A DNA stretch of 61,264 nucleotides, taken from NCBI RefSeq assembly GCF_947495625.1, contig NZ_CANLZW010000028.1, forward strand, positions 1 to 61,264. The letters are read 5' to 3'. Made by a program: the position numbers and the translations under genes. Position 1 is the stretch's first letter, and every line of letters begins with the position of its first letter. This stretch comes from an uncultured Cocleimonas sp. (GTDB lineage: Bacteria > Pseudomonadota > Gammaproteobacteria > Thiotrichales > Thiotrichaceae). This document shows, one piece after another, positions 1-7,827 of this stretch. The notes below the pieces were generated by a model that was given only the letters and a program-made list of their open reading frames with translations, did not search any database and was not told the origin of the DNA.

Positions 1-32
1 AAGCGCAGCGATGAGCCTCCGCCTCCCCGATG

Positions 33-115
33 CCCTAACTATGATCGTAGATTAAGGCAGAAACAACCATACAAGCGCGAGCGAGTAGTTTTTCCAATGC
101 TGTAACTTGTTATGT
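33..115 (-). other. attC-like recombination site (cassette boundary, weak)
   Basis: On the minus strand the sequence runs from ACATAAC (115-109) to GTTAGGG (39-33), the layout of the outer core sites of an integron attC. The stop codon of the cassette gene at 126 lies 11 bp before it, as expected. The outer cores are only partly complementary and the inner stem is poor, so this is the weakest of the three attC calls. Sequence left of 33 would belong to the next cassette, outside the window. Confidence 0.4.
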
Positions 116-125
116 AGTATTTATT

Positions 126-407
126 TCATTGATCATTAGATGAATTGTTTTTAGTGAAAAACTGAATTACCCAAAGAATAATAGTAATTACTAGGCAAGA
201 AATACCTATGCCCGGTCCAACAAGTATAAGACCTATACCTCCTTGCTCTCCACTATAACCAACAGTATAAATAGAAAAAGCTATAGCTAACAAAATTACA
301 ATCAAACAAAGTTTACTATGTATTTTATTTAACTTTTTATTTAAGCCAGCTCCAGATACTGAGAAAAGGGCAACAATAACAACTATGATTAAACCAACAA
401 TTTCCAC
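126..407 (-). CDS. Integron cassette gene, small membrane protein of unknown function
   Basis: A 93-residue protein I do not recognise. It is strongly hydrophobic: an N-terminal segment (about residues 2-22) and two more (about 33-50 and 58-83) look like membrane helices, with a short polar KKLNK loop and a polar tail ending NNSSNDQ. It reads away from the integron integrase, ends 11 bp before an attC-like site, and its start lies 19 bp from a copy of the G-rich repeat. Position and orientation mark it as a cassette gene. The reading frame is clean, but no function can be assigned. Confidence 0.6.
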   Translation of the reverse strand: MEIVGLIIVVIVALFSVSGAGLNKKLNKIHSKLCLIVILLAIAFSIYTVGYSGEQGGIGLILVGPGIGISCLVITIILWVIQFFTKNNSSNDQ

Positions 408-425
408 TGCTATTCCTATTTAATT

Positions 426-453
426 AAAAAGTGCCTAAAAGTGGGGGGGTGTC
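426..453 (+). repeat. G-rich dispersed repeat, short form (copy 1)
   Basis: AAAAAGTGCC followed by TAAAAGTGGGGGGGTGTC. It lies 19 bp upstream of the minus-strand cassette gene that starts at 407, with its AAAAAGTGCC end nearest the gene. The G run is seven long and GTAG is changed to GTGG. Confidence 0.8.
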
Positions 454-469
454 AAAATAAACCACACAA

Positions 470-505
470 ACGTCCAATATAGGTTTTAGCGTCGCAGACA
501 CATAA
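470..505 (-). repeat. Cassette leader repeat, copy in the distal cassette
   Basis: On the plus strand this begins ACGTCCAATATAGGTTTTAG and continues through GCGTCGCAGACACATAA. It is nearly identical to 1269-1305. In both places the minus-strand order is degenerate core site (TTTATGT or GTTATGT), this leader, the G-rich repeat, then the cassette gene. It suggests that 505 is an old cassette boundary. Confidence 0.65.
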
Positions 506-792
506 AGTTTGCTGTTAAGCGGATTGAGGTTAGAGCATATCACTTGAGCGTAGCGAATGTGATCTGGTCTTGCCTTAATTCCGTCTTCAACGCCTTGATA
601 TACCGTGCTATGAACACGAGCGAAGCGAGTAGTGAATGCCGGTATAGAAAGGTGTTCGAAGCGGTAGCTGAACAGCAAACTATATATCCGCATGCCATTC
701 TCCTGAAGCATCAGCGGAAGGTGAATGGCGTGCGGATATATCGCCCCACTAATGGGACGCCGATTAATTAATTTGCATGCCATCATAAGCTA
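506..792. other. Gene-less, hairpin-rich stretch of the integron array
   Basis: About 290 bp without a convincing gene. Translations on either strand look like read-through of repeats. It holds several inverted repeats. One pairs ATATATCCGCATGCCATTC near 682-702 with its near-complement near 721-741. Another pairs TATACCG near 599 with CGGTATA near 642. A smaller one is ATCAC / GTGAT around 539-563. It lies between attC2 and the degenerate core at 499-505, so it may be a non-coding cassette or a decayed one. Confidence 0.5.
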
Positions 793-863
793 GGATAACC
801 CAGAACTGCAAACGCCAATAAAAAACCCTGCTTAGGCGTTCCAAATTAAGTGGCTTGTTATGT
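793..863 (-). other. attC site (second cassette)
   Basis: Outer cores GTTATGT (857-863 on plus) and GGATAAC (793-799) pair through ATAAC/GTTAT. An inner stem pairs AACGCC (811-816) with GGCGTT (835-840). Total length about 71 bp, within the usual attC range. It lies 14 bp past the stop codon of the cassette gene at 878 and is oriented with the array. Confidence 0.75.
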
Positions 864-877
864 TAAGTTCTCACTAC

Positions 878-1213
878 TCATTCAATAAGTACAAGCTGTT
901 CACCAGTTTGAGGGTCATAAGCAGACAACTTTATTTTTTTTGCGATATCGATTGCTTGTAATTGCGAGCAACCTCGTAATGAAATTATATTATTACTTTT
1001 TTGGACACTTATTTCGAATCCGTGGTCTGTAAAACAACCCTGTGACCAATAATTACCATCTTCTGATTCATTCCATTTAAGCTTGCCTAATATGTTTTCG
1101 AACATAGCTTTAATTACATCTTTATCGCCAATAGGCAATGAAAGGTCAGTAGTCCATTCATTTATAGATGGTGTTTCTGGATTGCATTTATAAAGAAATT
1201 GATCGTAACTCAT
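878..1213 (-). CDS. Integron cassette gene, hypothetical protein
   Basis: A 111-residue soluble, acidic protein with no signal peptide or membrane segment and no motif I recognise. It contains several aromatic residues and three cysteines (C10, and one each in SQGCFT and LRGCSQ). It starts 11 bp from a copy of the G-rich repeat at 1225-1251 and stops 14 bp before attC2, which makes it a textbook single-gene cassette. The start is an ATG; no strong ribosome-binding site is visible, as is common for cassette genes. Confidence 0.6.
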   Translation of the reverse strand: MSYDQFLYKCNPETPSINEWTTDLSLPIGDKDVIKAMFENILGKLKWNESEDGNYWSQGCFTDHGFEISVQKSNNIISLRGCSQLQAIDIAKKIKLSAYDPQTGEQLVLIE

Positions 1214-1224
1214 ATATTTATTTT

Positions 1225-1251
1225 AAAAAGTGCCCAACAGTAGGGGGGTGT
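1225..1251 (+). repeat. G-rich dispersed repeat, short form (copy 2)
   Basis: AAAAAGTGCC followed by CAACAGTAGGGGGGTGTT. It lies 11 bp upstream of the cassette gene starting at 1213, in the same relation as copy 1 to its gene. Confidence 0.85.
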
Positions 1252-1268
1252 TAAAATTAACTACTTAA

Positions 1269-1305
1269 ACGTTCCAATATGGTTTTAGCGTCACAGACAC
1301 ATAAC
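1269..1305 (-). repeat. Cassette leader repeat, copy in the second cassette
   Basis: The plus strand begins ACGTTCCAATATGGTTTTAG and ends in the ACATAAC core of attC1. It matches 470-505 with only a few changes. The similarity continues through the G-rich repeat, so about 80 bp at the head of two cassettes is shared although their genes are unrelated. Confidence 0.7.
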
Positions 1306-1383
1306 GCCGCAATAAACGGCGAGCGTTAGCGAGTCCAGCACAACGTGTTTTTGTTGTGCGTTTGTTTAATTGCCTTGTTATGT
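1299..1383 (-). other. attC site (first cassette)
   Basis: An 85-bp site. The outer cores ACATAAC (1299-1305) and GTTATGT (1377-1383) are perfectly complementary. The central stem GCACAAC (1339-1345) pairs with GTTGTGC (1353-1359). GCGTT and AACGC-type inner boxes are visible. The stop of the cassette gene at 1386 is 2 bp away. This is the clearest attC in the window. Confidence 0.85.
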
Positions 1384-1385
1384 TG

Positions 1386-1730
1386 TTATTTACTATGATT
1401 TTTAACCAAAATAATTAATTGTATTAAAGCAATGCAGCCTAACAAAAAAGCTAAAGAAGAATAAACAGTATTTAAATTTTTAGATGCTTTAATTAATGAA
1501 ATATCTGATCTTTGGTTTGATGAAATAACACCTAAAAAGTTTTCTGTTGTTAACTCAATCTTTCCAGATTTTATTCCGCTAATTAATTGTTTCCTTTTTT
1601 CAACTAATTCTACTGCTGGAGATACAAATTTATTTTGAAGTTGATTTAAATATATAACCCCAAGAGCAAGACTAAATAACAAAGTTGTTGTTAACATTAA
1701 TATTACTAAATATGATTTTCTCATATACAA
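1386..1730 (-). CDS. First integron cassette gene, small two-helix membrane protein
   Basis: A 114-residue protein with a hydrophobic segment near residues 7-28 and another near 89-109, separated by a polar region containing EKRKQLISGIKSGKIELTTE. This suggests two membrane helices around an extracytoplasmic or cytoplasmic loop. An alternative ATG at codon 3 (MRKSY) is equally possible. It is the cassette nearest the attI region and so would be best transcribed from an integron promoter. No family recognised. Confidence 0.6.
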   Translation of the reverse strand: MYMRKSYLVILMLTTTLLFSLALGVIYLNQLQNKFVSPAVELVEKRKQLISGIKSGKIELTTENFLGVISSNQRSDISLIKASKNLNTVYSSLAFLLGCIALIQLIILVKNHSK

Positions 1731-1748
1731 CCCTTGTTTAAATTAAAG

Positions 1749-1777
1749 TACACCCCCGTACTTTTAGGCACTTTTTT
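1749..1777 (-). repeat. G-rich dispersed repeat, short form (copy 3, opposite orientation)
   Basis: On the minus strand: AAAAAAGTGCC, then TAAAAGTACGGGGGTGTA. It lies 19 bp upstream of the first cassette gene and reads toward it. This is one of only three copies in the minus orientation. The G run is broken by a C. Confidence 0.75.
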
Positions 1778-1788
1778 ATTCTTTTGAA

Positions 1789-1923
1789 ACATAACAGCTT
1801 ATTATACAGACGAAGATAATATCTTACTATACGGATTAACTCAATTTATCATCTGAAACCACGGCATACAAAGGTGGTTAGATTTTACGCGCACTTAATA
1901 TCTTACTATACAGAATTAAACTG
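1789..1923 (-). other. attI-like region with direct repeats
   Basis: Between the integrase start and the first cassette. A GTTATGT core on the minus strand (1795-1789) marks the likely recombination point. Two direct repeats, TAATATCTTACTATAC at 1817-1832 and again at 1896-1911, lie about 79 bp apart, like the paired integrase-binding repeats of class 1 attI. I see no LexA box. Boundaries are approximate. Confidence 0.55.
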
Positions 1924-3279
1924 ATGTCGTATTATTTCAGAATGTCTATTGATTTAACGCTTCCTAAATATAAGTCTCATAACTGGGCGACCTACCTGAA
2001 TGTGTTACGTCAGCAAAAGGTTTATTCTCAATCACATCCTTATTACGTTATGGCGGTTGAGGCGTTTATTGGATCTTTCCCTAAACGGAATATTCAGGAT
2101 ATATCTCAACAAGAAATTGAAACGTATTTGGAACGTACATTAGCGACTCGTCTTGAGTCGTGGCAAAAAATGCAGTTGATTGAAGCGTTACGATTATTGT
2201 TGATTGAGGTGGCTGATACGCGTCCAGCTCGATTCGTAGATTGGGCTTTTTGGCGTGAGTCAGTAATGGGCGAGGGGGAGCAGGAAGGACCAGATAATCG
2301 ACCTTTGCATCAAAAACAATCTGGTATTAATGGGTTATGGTTAAATGAGCTCGCACGTAAAATTCAGGCTAAAAACTATTCGATTAGAACTGAAAAAACC
2401 TATGTGAATTGGGTTAAACAGTTTGACTTCTTCTTGCAAGGTCGAAAATTTGATGAGGTTAAACCGCAAGATGTTGAAGCTTTTTTAAGTTATTTATCGG
2501 TCGATCGAAAAGTCTCTAAAAGTACTCAAAATGTGGCGTTAAACGCTGTGGTGTTCTTAATGAGAGAGATTCTAAATAAGAATCCCGAAGAATATCGTTT
2601 TACGCATGCCAAACGTGGCAAACGATTGCCTACGGTACTTTCTAAAAATGAAGTGAAAAATTTGTTATCTCACAGTGATGAGAATTATGCACTGCTAATC
2701 GGCTTAATGTATGGCACAGGTATGCGTTTGATGGAGTGTGTCCGTTTGCGCGTAAAGGATATAGATTTTGATTACGGACAAATTATGGTGCGTGAAGCTA
2801 AAGGCGATAAGGACAGGGTGGTGCCGTTGCCAGAGCGATATAAGCAACAGCTAAAAGATCAAATTAAGAAAGTTGAAGTACAGCACGCTATGGATACAAA
2901 AAAAGGAGCAGGAACGGTTTATTTACCTATTGCTTTAGCTAAAAAGTACCCGAGCGCACAATCAGAGTTGATATGGCAGTATGTTTTTCCCGCTAGCAAG
3001 ATTAGCCTAGACCCTCATTCTGGGGTTAAACGTCGACATCATTTGCATGAAACTAGCCTGCAAAAAGCAGTCAAACGCGCTTCAATAAAAGCGAATATAA
3101 AGAAGAAGGTCAGTAGTCATGTATTACGTCATAGTTTTGCTACCCATATGCTGGAAGCGGGCTATGACATTCGTACGGTTCAAGAATTATTGGGGCATAA
3201 TGATGTGGAGACCACGATGATTTATACCCATGTGTTAAATAAACCTGGCTTAAGTGTTAAGAGTCCGGTGGATTTTTAG
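1924..3279 (+). CDS. intI: Integron integrase (tyrosine recombinase, IntI family)
   Basis: A 451-residue tyrosine recombinase that would insert and excise cassettes at attI/attC. The C-terminal catalytic domain shows the box I arginine in GTGMRLMECVRL, H399xxR402 (HVLRHSFATHML), H425 (LLGHNDVETT) and the nucleophile Y434 (MIYTHV). The IntI-specific signatures are present: TVYLPIALAKKYP, RRHHLHETSLQKAVKRA and the C-terminal LNKPGLSVKSP. Usual IntI proteins are about 320-340 residues. Here about 110-135 extra residues precede the core SAM-like domain (QAKNYSIRTEKTYVNWVKQF). It is divergent from the cassette array, as expected. A second in-frame ATG lies at 1942; neither start has a strong ribosome-binding site. 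Confidence 0.92.
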   Translation: MSYYFRMSIDLTLPKYKSHNWATYLNVLRQQKVYSQSHPYYVMAVEAFIGSFPKRNIQDISQQEIETYLERTLATRLESWQKMQLIEALRLLLIEVADTRPARFVDWAFWRESVMGEGEQEGPDNRPLHQKQSGINGLWLNELARKIQAKNYSIRTEKTYVNWVKQFDFFLQGRKFDEVKPQDVEAFLSYLSVDRKVSKSTQNVALNAVVFLMREILNKNPEEYRFTHAKRGKRLPTVLSKNEVKNLLSHSDENYALLIGLMYGTGMRLMECVRLRVKDIDFDYGQIMVREAKGDKDRVVPLPERYKQQLKDQIKKVEVQHAMDTKKGAGTVYLPIALAKKYPSAQSELIWQYVFPASKISLDPHSGVKRRHHLHETSLQKAVKRASIKANIKKKVSSHVLRHSFATHMLEAGYDIRTVQELLGHNDVETTMIYTHVLNKPGLSVKSPVDF

Positions 3280-3305
3280 GCAGATTAGATAAAGTAAATT
3301 AACAG

Positions 3306-3362
3306 GCATTCTAAATGTTCATAATCACTTCTAAAGGAACGGGTATGGTTCCTTTAGAATGC
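3306..3362. terminator. Nested inverted repeats between intI and lldD
   Basis: A perfect 12-bp stem TTCTAAAGGAAC (3329-3340) and GTTCCTTTAGAA (3348-3359) with a 7-base loop. An alternative pairing joins GCATTCTAAA (3306-3315) with TTTAGAATGC (3353-3362). It lies between convergent genes and could stop transcription in both directions, but there is no T-run after the stem. Confidence 0.45.
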
Positions 3363-3428
3363 GATGTTATAGAAAGTTACTTGGTTTTATAGGATTTAAG
3401 CAAAAAATTCTCTTTATCAATATTAACC

Positions 3429-4568
3429 TTAATCAATATTTACCAAAGAATCTCGACTCAAATCATTGATGCTTTTAGCGCCTGTCAGCGTCATTGCGAC
3501 ACGCATTTCTTTTTCATACAAATCTAATAAATTTTCTACACCTGCTTGCCCTTGTGCTGCTAAGGCATAAATGAAAGATCGACCAAGTAGTGTGCAATCT
3601 GCACCTAATGCCATCATTCTGACTACATCTAAGCCAGATCGAATGCCTGAATCTGCAAAAATTTTAAGATCACCTTTTACGGCATCTGCTATATCGGGCA
3701 GGGCTCTCGCGGATGACATCACACCATCTAGTTGGCGTCCACCATGGTTGGAAACAATAATGCCATCAGCCCCAAAACTAACCGCGTCTTTAGCGTCATC
3801 TACATCAAGGATGCCTTTAATAATCATAGGGCCATCCCAATAATCTCTAATCCATTCCAGGTCTTTCCATGATATTGAAGGGTCAAAGTTATTACCTAAC
3901 CAGCCAATATAGTCTTCTAATTTGGTGGGTTCGCCACGGTAAGTTGAGATATTGCCAAGATCATGGGGCTTGCCAAAAACGCCGACATCAAACGCCCATT
4001 GTGGGTGGCGCATAGATTGAAAAACTCGACGAGCAGCAGCATTGGGGCCACTCATACCGGAATGCATATCACGATAACGAGCGCCAGGCACAGGCATATC
4101 AACAGTAAAAACTAAAGTGGTTACACCTGCTGCTTTAGCGCGTTGCAGTGCATTCTCCATAAATCCACGATCTTTAAGTACGTAGAGTTGGAACCACATC
4201 GGCCGTTCTATTGCTGGTGTTACTTCCTCTATTGGGCAAACAGATACGGTAGACATGGTAAATGGAATGCCTTTTTTATCGGCTGCTTTTGCTGCGAGTA
4301 CTTCCCCTCGACGAGCAAACATGCCTAAAAGACCTACCGGCGCAAGTACTATCGGCATCGCTAGCTTTTCACCAAAGATTTCTGTTTCCAGGTTTAGGTC
4401 TGACATATTATTCAAAATACGCTGTCTTAAGGCAACATCCGCTAAATCTTCAGTATTATGTTTTAACGTGTGTTCACCGTAGGAACCGCCGTCTATATAA
4501 TGAAATAAAAATGGGGGGAGCTTTGCTTTTGCAGCCTTACGATAATCAGTTGGTGCAGAAATAATCAT
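3429..4568 (-). CDS. lldD: L-lactate dehydrogenase (FMN, quinone-linked)
   Basis: A 379-residue FMN-dependent alpha-hydroxyacid dehydrogenase that oxidises L-lactate to pyruvate at the inner membrane and passes electrons to quinone. The full-length TIM-barrel family pattern is present: N-terminal [42 protein letters not shown], the catalytic base H275 in SNHGGRQLD, and the phosphate-binding [11 protein letters not shown]...GRSF near the C terminus. The length matches E. coli LldD. It lies downstream of lldR on the same strand. AGGA 9 bases ahead of the ATG supports the start. An inverted repeat CTGGT-N7-ACCAG (4640-4656) lies in the gap before it. LldD is preferred over glycolate or mandelate oxidases because of the lldR/dld context. 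Confidence 0.93.
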   Translation of the reverse strand: MIISAPTDYRKAAKAKLPPFLFHYIDGGSYGEHTLKHNTEDLADVALRQRILNNMSDLNLETEIFGEKLAMPIVLAPVGLLGMFARRGEVLAAKAADKKGIPFTMSTVSVCPIEEVTPAIERPMWFQLYVLKDRGFMENALQRAKAAGVTTLVFTVDMPVPGARYRDMHSGMSGPNAAARRVFQSMRHPQWAFDVGVFGKPHDLGNISTYRGEPTKLEDYIGWLGNNFDPSISWKDLEWIRDYWDGPMIIKGILDVDDAKDAVSFGADGIIVSNHGGRQLDGVMSSARALPDIADAVKGDLKIFADSGIRSGLDVVRMMALGADCTLLGRSFIYALAAQGQAGVENLLDLYEKEMRVAMTLTGAKSINDLSRDSLVNID

Positions 4569-4728
4569 GTTAACAATCCTACTTTGTGTAACGTTATTTA
4601 TAGGGCTATGTAACTAATACATAGTGTTTGTGTTTATACCTGGTAAAACTCACCAGATTCTTTTGTTGAAATAATCTTCTTTATTTGTGAGTCAAATATG
4701 CAGCGTCATAAGTTGTTGGTTTTTTAAA

Positions 4729-5532
4729 CTAGGTTTGATCTTGGCTGAATTTTTGAGCCTTGTTTTTGTTCGGCTCAGTTTGTAACGCGTTTAATGTCGT
4801 TAAACGACGCAACGAACGCGTTTTACGAACTTCTTCTTTATCGATTTCTTGTAACGAGTCTTCTACAAATGCCAAATGATCTTGAGCTGCCTGTCGGGCT
4901 TTTTCCGGATCTCCTGCGATAACGGCTTCCATTAACGCTTTATGCTGATTACTCAGTGGTTCAAATACTCGTGGTAAGGTATAGAGCTTGTCCAGATTAT
5001 GCGAAATACTATTTTGTAATAAGGTGAACAAACCGCGCATCATGTGCAATAAAACAAGGTTGTGTGATGCTTCGACAATACTTAAATGAAACTCTGCATC
5101 CGACTGTGCTTCTGCCAATGGGTCGTCGCCATTGTGCTGTAAAATCATTTTTTCATAACAGGCTTTGATGTTTTCTTTATCTTCGTCTGTTGCGCGGATA
5201 GCGGCATGCCACGCTGCATTCCCTTCTAAAGAGTGCCTGACTTCGAGTACATCAAAGCGTGATTCCGGGTGTTCTTGAAAAAAGCTGATCAGTGGATCAA
5301 CGAATTCAGGATTCAAACTCGATTCGACCGTTGTACCGCCACCAGGTCGAGTTTTAAGTAAGCCACGACTTTGTAATTTTTGAATGGCCTCCCGCAATGA
5401 TGGGCGCGATACGCCGAAGCTTTCAGCGAGTGTTCTTTCTGCAGGTAGGCGATCACCTGGTTTAAGACTGCCTTCAACAATCAGGGTCTGTAGTTTATCT
5501 GCAATGGTATCTGCAATTCGTTTTTTGTGCAT
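4729..5532 (-). CDS. lldR: GntR/FadR-type regulator of lactate or pyruvate genes
   Basis: About 267 residues. An N-terminal winged helix-turn-helix (PGDRLPAERTLAESFGVSRPSLREAIQKLQSRGLL) is followed by an all-helical FadR C-terminal domain with metal/ligand residues typical of FCD domains (EVRHSLEGNAAWHAA, DAEFHLSIVEASHN, NQHKALMEAVIAGD). The longer frame begins at a TTG at 5553, but that codon lies inside an operator-like sequence (5540-5554), so I prefer the ATG at 5532. Members of this family (PdhR, LldR) repress in the absence of pyruvate or lactate. Between lldD and dld, LldR is the better name, but a PdhR role over aceE is possible. Confidence 0.85.
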   Translation of the reverse strand: MHKKRIADTIADKLQTLIVEGSLKPGDRLPAERTLAESFGVSRPSLREAIQKLQSRGLLKTRPGGGTTVESSLNPEFVDPLISFFQEHPESRFDVLEVRHSLEGNAAWHAAIRATDEDKENIKACYEKMILQHNGDDPLAEAQSDAEFHLSIVEASHNLVLLHMMRGLFTLLQNSISHNLDKLYTLPRVFEPLSNQHKALMEAVIAGDPEKARQAAQDHLAFVEDSLQEIDKEEVRKTRSLRRLTTLNALQTEPNKNKAQKFSQDQT

Positions 5533-5539
5533 GATGGTC

Positions 5540-5554
5540 TCTGGTCTTACCAAT
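5540..5554. promoter_or_regulatory. Imperfect LldR/PdhR operator at the lldR start
   Basis: On the minus strand ATTGGTAAGACCAGA, close to the PdhR/LldR box ATTGGT-N3-ACCAAT. It lies immediately upstream of the preferred ATG of lldR, in a place suited to autoregulation. Confidence 0.55.
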
Positions 5555-5682
5555 TATTTATTATTGTAGTCGATAAAAGCAAGAAATCAAGAAAGTTTAT
5601 AAGTGTCTGAAGCCCTTATAAATAGGCAAATAGTATGAGAAATAATTTGATTTTTTCAGAAAATTAACTACTCTTCTTTTGA

Positions 5683-5737
5683 ATTGGTAAAATAATTGGT
5701 AAATTGGTAATACCAATTATTTAAAAAGTATTGGTAA
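5683..5737. promoter_or_regulatory. LldR/PdhR operator cluster between lldR and dld
   Basis: A perfect 17-bp palindrome AATTGGTAATACCAATT at 5702-5718 fits the PdhR/LldR consensus ATTGGT-N3-ACCAAT exactly. Further ATTGGTAA half-sites begin at 5683, 5695 and 5730. The cluster lies in the divergent gap about 60-95 bp upstream of dld and would let one regulator control both directions. Confidence 0.85.
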
Positions 5738-5778
5738 TACTCGCTCTACACCTGCCATAAAATTTTAAGAGAAAAACT

Positions 5779-7512
5779 ATGTCTAATAATGAATTGATAA
5801 CAGCACTCAAAAATATTCTGGGTCAGGAAAAAGTAGCCACAGATGAAAAGAAAACGGAGTATTACCGTAAAGGATTCCGTGCGGGTAGTGGTGGTGCATT
5901 AGCAGTGTTGTTTCCTGATTCATTATTGACGTTATGGCAAGTTTTAAAAGTCTGTGTTGAAGCCAATACCGTCATTATTATGCAAGCTGCCAATACGGGT
6001 TTGACGGCGGGTTCTGTACCAAATAATGACGATTATGATCGTGAAGTGGTCATCATTAATACCTTACGCATCAATAATATCGTGCTGTTAAATGGTGGAG
6101 AGCAGGTCTTGGGTTTTGCTGGTGCAACCTTGCACGCACTTGAAAAGAAGCTTAAACCGTTGAAACGAGCACCGCATTCGGTCATCGGTTCGTCGAGCAT
6201 TGGTGCATCGATCGTTGGTGGTGTATCTAATAATTCTGGTGGTTCTCTGGTAAAGCGTGGTCCGGCATATACTGAGCTGGCTTTGTACGCTCGCGTCAAT
6301 GAGAAAGGCGAGTTAGAACTCGTGAATCACCTTGGTATTGATTTAGGTGACTCAGCAGATGCAACACCCGAAGAGATAATCGCCCGATTAGAACGACAAG
6401 ATTTTTCCACTGATGATCTCGATGATGGCGGAAAGTTAGCCTCAGATAGAGAGTATGTGGAACGCATTCGGGATGTCGATGCAGTCACGCCAGCCCGATT
6501 TAATGCGGATAAACGTCGCTTATTCGAAGCCAGCGGTTGTGCCGGTAAATTAGCCGTATTTGCGGTTAGACTCGACACCTTTGAAGTGGCGAAGAAAGAA
6601 CAAACGTTTTACATCGGAACCAATGACGCGCAGGTATTAACCAAACTGCGGAGACATATCTTAAGCGAGTTCGAGAATGTGCCCGATGTGGGTGAGTACC
6701 TTCATGGTGATATGTTCGATATTGGTGAAAAGTACGGTAAAGATACATTCTTAACGATCCAGCATCTGGGCACAGATAGTTTGCCAAAGATGTTCGCGTG
6801 GAAAGGGCGTATTGATGCAACCCTCAATAAAATTCCGCTACTTCCAAAATTCTTAACAGATCATGTGATGCAGTTTGCGAGTCATTTTTGGCCGAAGCAT
6901 TTGCCAAAACGTATGGTTCAGTTCCGTGATAAATACGAACACCATCTTATTCTTAAAATGAGTGATGAGGGTATCGCAGAAGCCCAAAGCTTTTTAACTG
7001 ATTTCTTTGCTTCAGATAATTCTGATGGGCTTGCCAACGATGGTGATTTCTTTGTTTGTACCGACGATGAAGCAAGTAAGGCGATGTTACTTCGTTTTGC
7101 CGCAGCAGGAGCCGCCATTCGTTATCAAACGGTCAAGAGTCATAAAGTTGGGGATATTCTGGCTTTGGATATCGCATTGCGCAGAAATGATCTGAACTGG
7201 GTCGAAGACCTGCCTCGTGAAATTAGCGATCAAATTGATTCTGCTTTGTATTACGGCCATTTCATGTGTCATGTTTTTCATCAGGATTATATCTTGAAGA
7301 AAGGTGCAGACACCGAAGCCGTGAAAAAAGCCATGCTTGCCGTTCTTGATGAAAGAGGGGCGAAATATCCTGCAGAACATAATGTGGGTCATTTATATGA
7401 AGCGGAGCAGGATTTAAAAGCATTTTATCGTGAGCTAGATCCTACCAATACATTTAATCCAGGCATCGGAAAAATGAGTAAGCACAAAAGAAATTGTAGC
7501 TGCTGTTTATAG
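5779..7512 (+). CDS. dld: D-lactate dehydrogenase (quinone, FAD)
   Basis: A 577-residue FAD-linked peripheral membrane enzyme oxidising D-lactate to pyruvate with quinone as acceptor; E. coli Dld is of similar length. The FAD-binding PCMH segment is visible (NTGLTAGSVPNNDDYDREVVIINTLRINNI, then IGSSSIGASIVGGVSNNSGGSLVKRGPAYTE). The C-terminal half has Dld-type membrane-association sequence (FASHFWPKHLPKRMVQFRDKYEHHL) and the end motif NPGIGKMSKHKRNCSCC. It is transcribed divergently from lldR-lldD across the operator cluster. The ribosome-binding site AAGAGAA precedes the ATG. Together with LldD it covers both lactate isomers. Confidence 0.95.
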   Translation: MSNNELITALKNILGQEKVATDEKKTEYYRKGFRAGSGGALAVLFPDSLLTLWQVLKVCVEANTVIIMQAANTGLTAGSVPNNDDYDREVVIINTLRINNIVLLNGGEQVLGFAGATLHALEKKLKPLKRAPHSVIGSSSIGASIVGGVSNNSGGSLVKRGPAYTELALYARVNEKGELELVNHLGIDLGDSADATPEEIIARLERQDFSTDDLDDGGKLASDREYVERIRDVDAVTPARFNADKRRLFEASGCAGKLAVFAVRLDTFEVAKKEQTFYIGTNDAQVLTKLRRHILSEFENVPDVGEYLHGDMFDIGEKYGKDTFLTIQHLGTDSLPKMFAWKGRIDATLNKIPLLPKFLTDHVMQFASHFWPKHLPKRMVQFRDKYEHHLILKMSDEGIAEAQSFLTDFFASDNSDGLANDGDFFVCTDDEASKAMLLRFAAAGAAIRYQTVKSHKVGDILALDIALRRNDLNWVEDLPREISDQIDSALYYGHFMCHVFHQDYILKKGADTEAVKKAMLAVLDERGAKYPAEHNVGHLYEAEQDLKAFYRELDPTNTFNPGIGKMSKHKRNCSCCL

Positions 7513-7630
7513 TCATTAAACACAGTTTTCGAATATCAATACGATAATGTGTTTTTTGTTCATTTTTTATGATTATTTTGGATAAGAAGTATCTATTTTT
7601 ATAGAAAAATATTCTATTTTAAATCTAATA

Positions 7631-7661
7631 CACACCCCCCCACTTATAGGCCATTTTTTTT
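7631..7661 (-). repeat. G-rich dispersed repeat, short form (copy 4, opposite orientation)
   Basis: On the minus strand an A-run, GGCC, then TATAAGTGGGGGGGTGTG. It lies in the 315-bp gap between dld and aceE. The rest of that gap (7513-7630 and 7662-7827) is AT-rich, holds the unmapped aceE promoter, and shows no PdhR box. Confidence 0.75.
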
Positions 7662-7827
7662 TATTCCGTCATAACAATAATTGATTAGTACTTATAGTTA
7701 TTCCCTCAATAACTTTATCTAAAATATGAACTATAACTCTGATAAGAAAGTAGTTAAACGCCGTTTAATTAGGTTTGATTAAAAACTTACAAAACTAATA
7801 AATATTCCACCGCAGGAGTTCAAACAT

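Noticed and set aside
424-786. A 120-residue minus-strand frame and a 75-residue plus-strand frame (544-771) in the integron
   Set aside because: They run through the G-rich repeat, the leader repeat and the inverted repeats. Composition is repeat-like and there is no ribosome-binding site or recognisable fold.
1896-1923. LexA box controlling the integron integrase
   Set aside because: No CTGT-N8-ACAG sequence near the start; TATACAG alone is only a half-site.
5533-5553. TTG start of lldR, 21 bp upstream of the chosen ATG
   Set aside because: The extension codes for an operator-like sequence and adds nothing conserved to the winged helix.
7518-7560. Terminator after dld
   Set aside because: AAACACA and TGTGTTTTTT could pair, but the loop is over 20 bases and the stem only 7 bp. 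Too weak to list.
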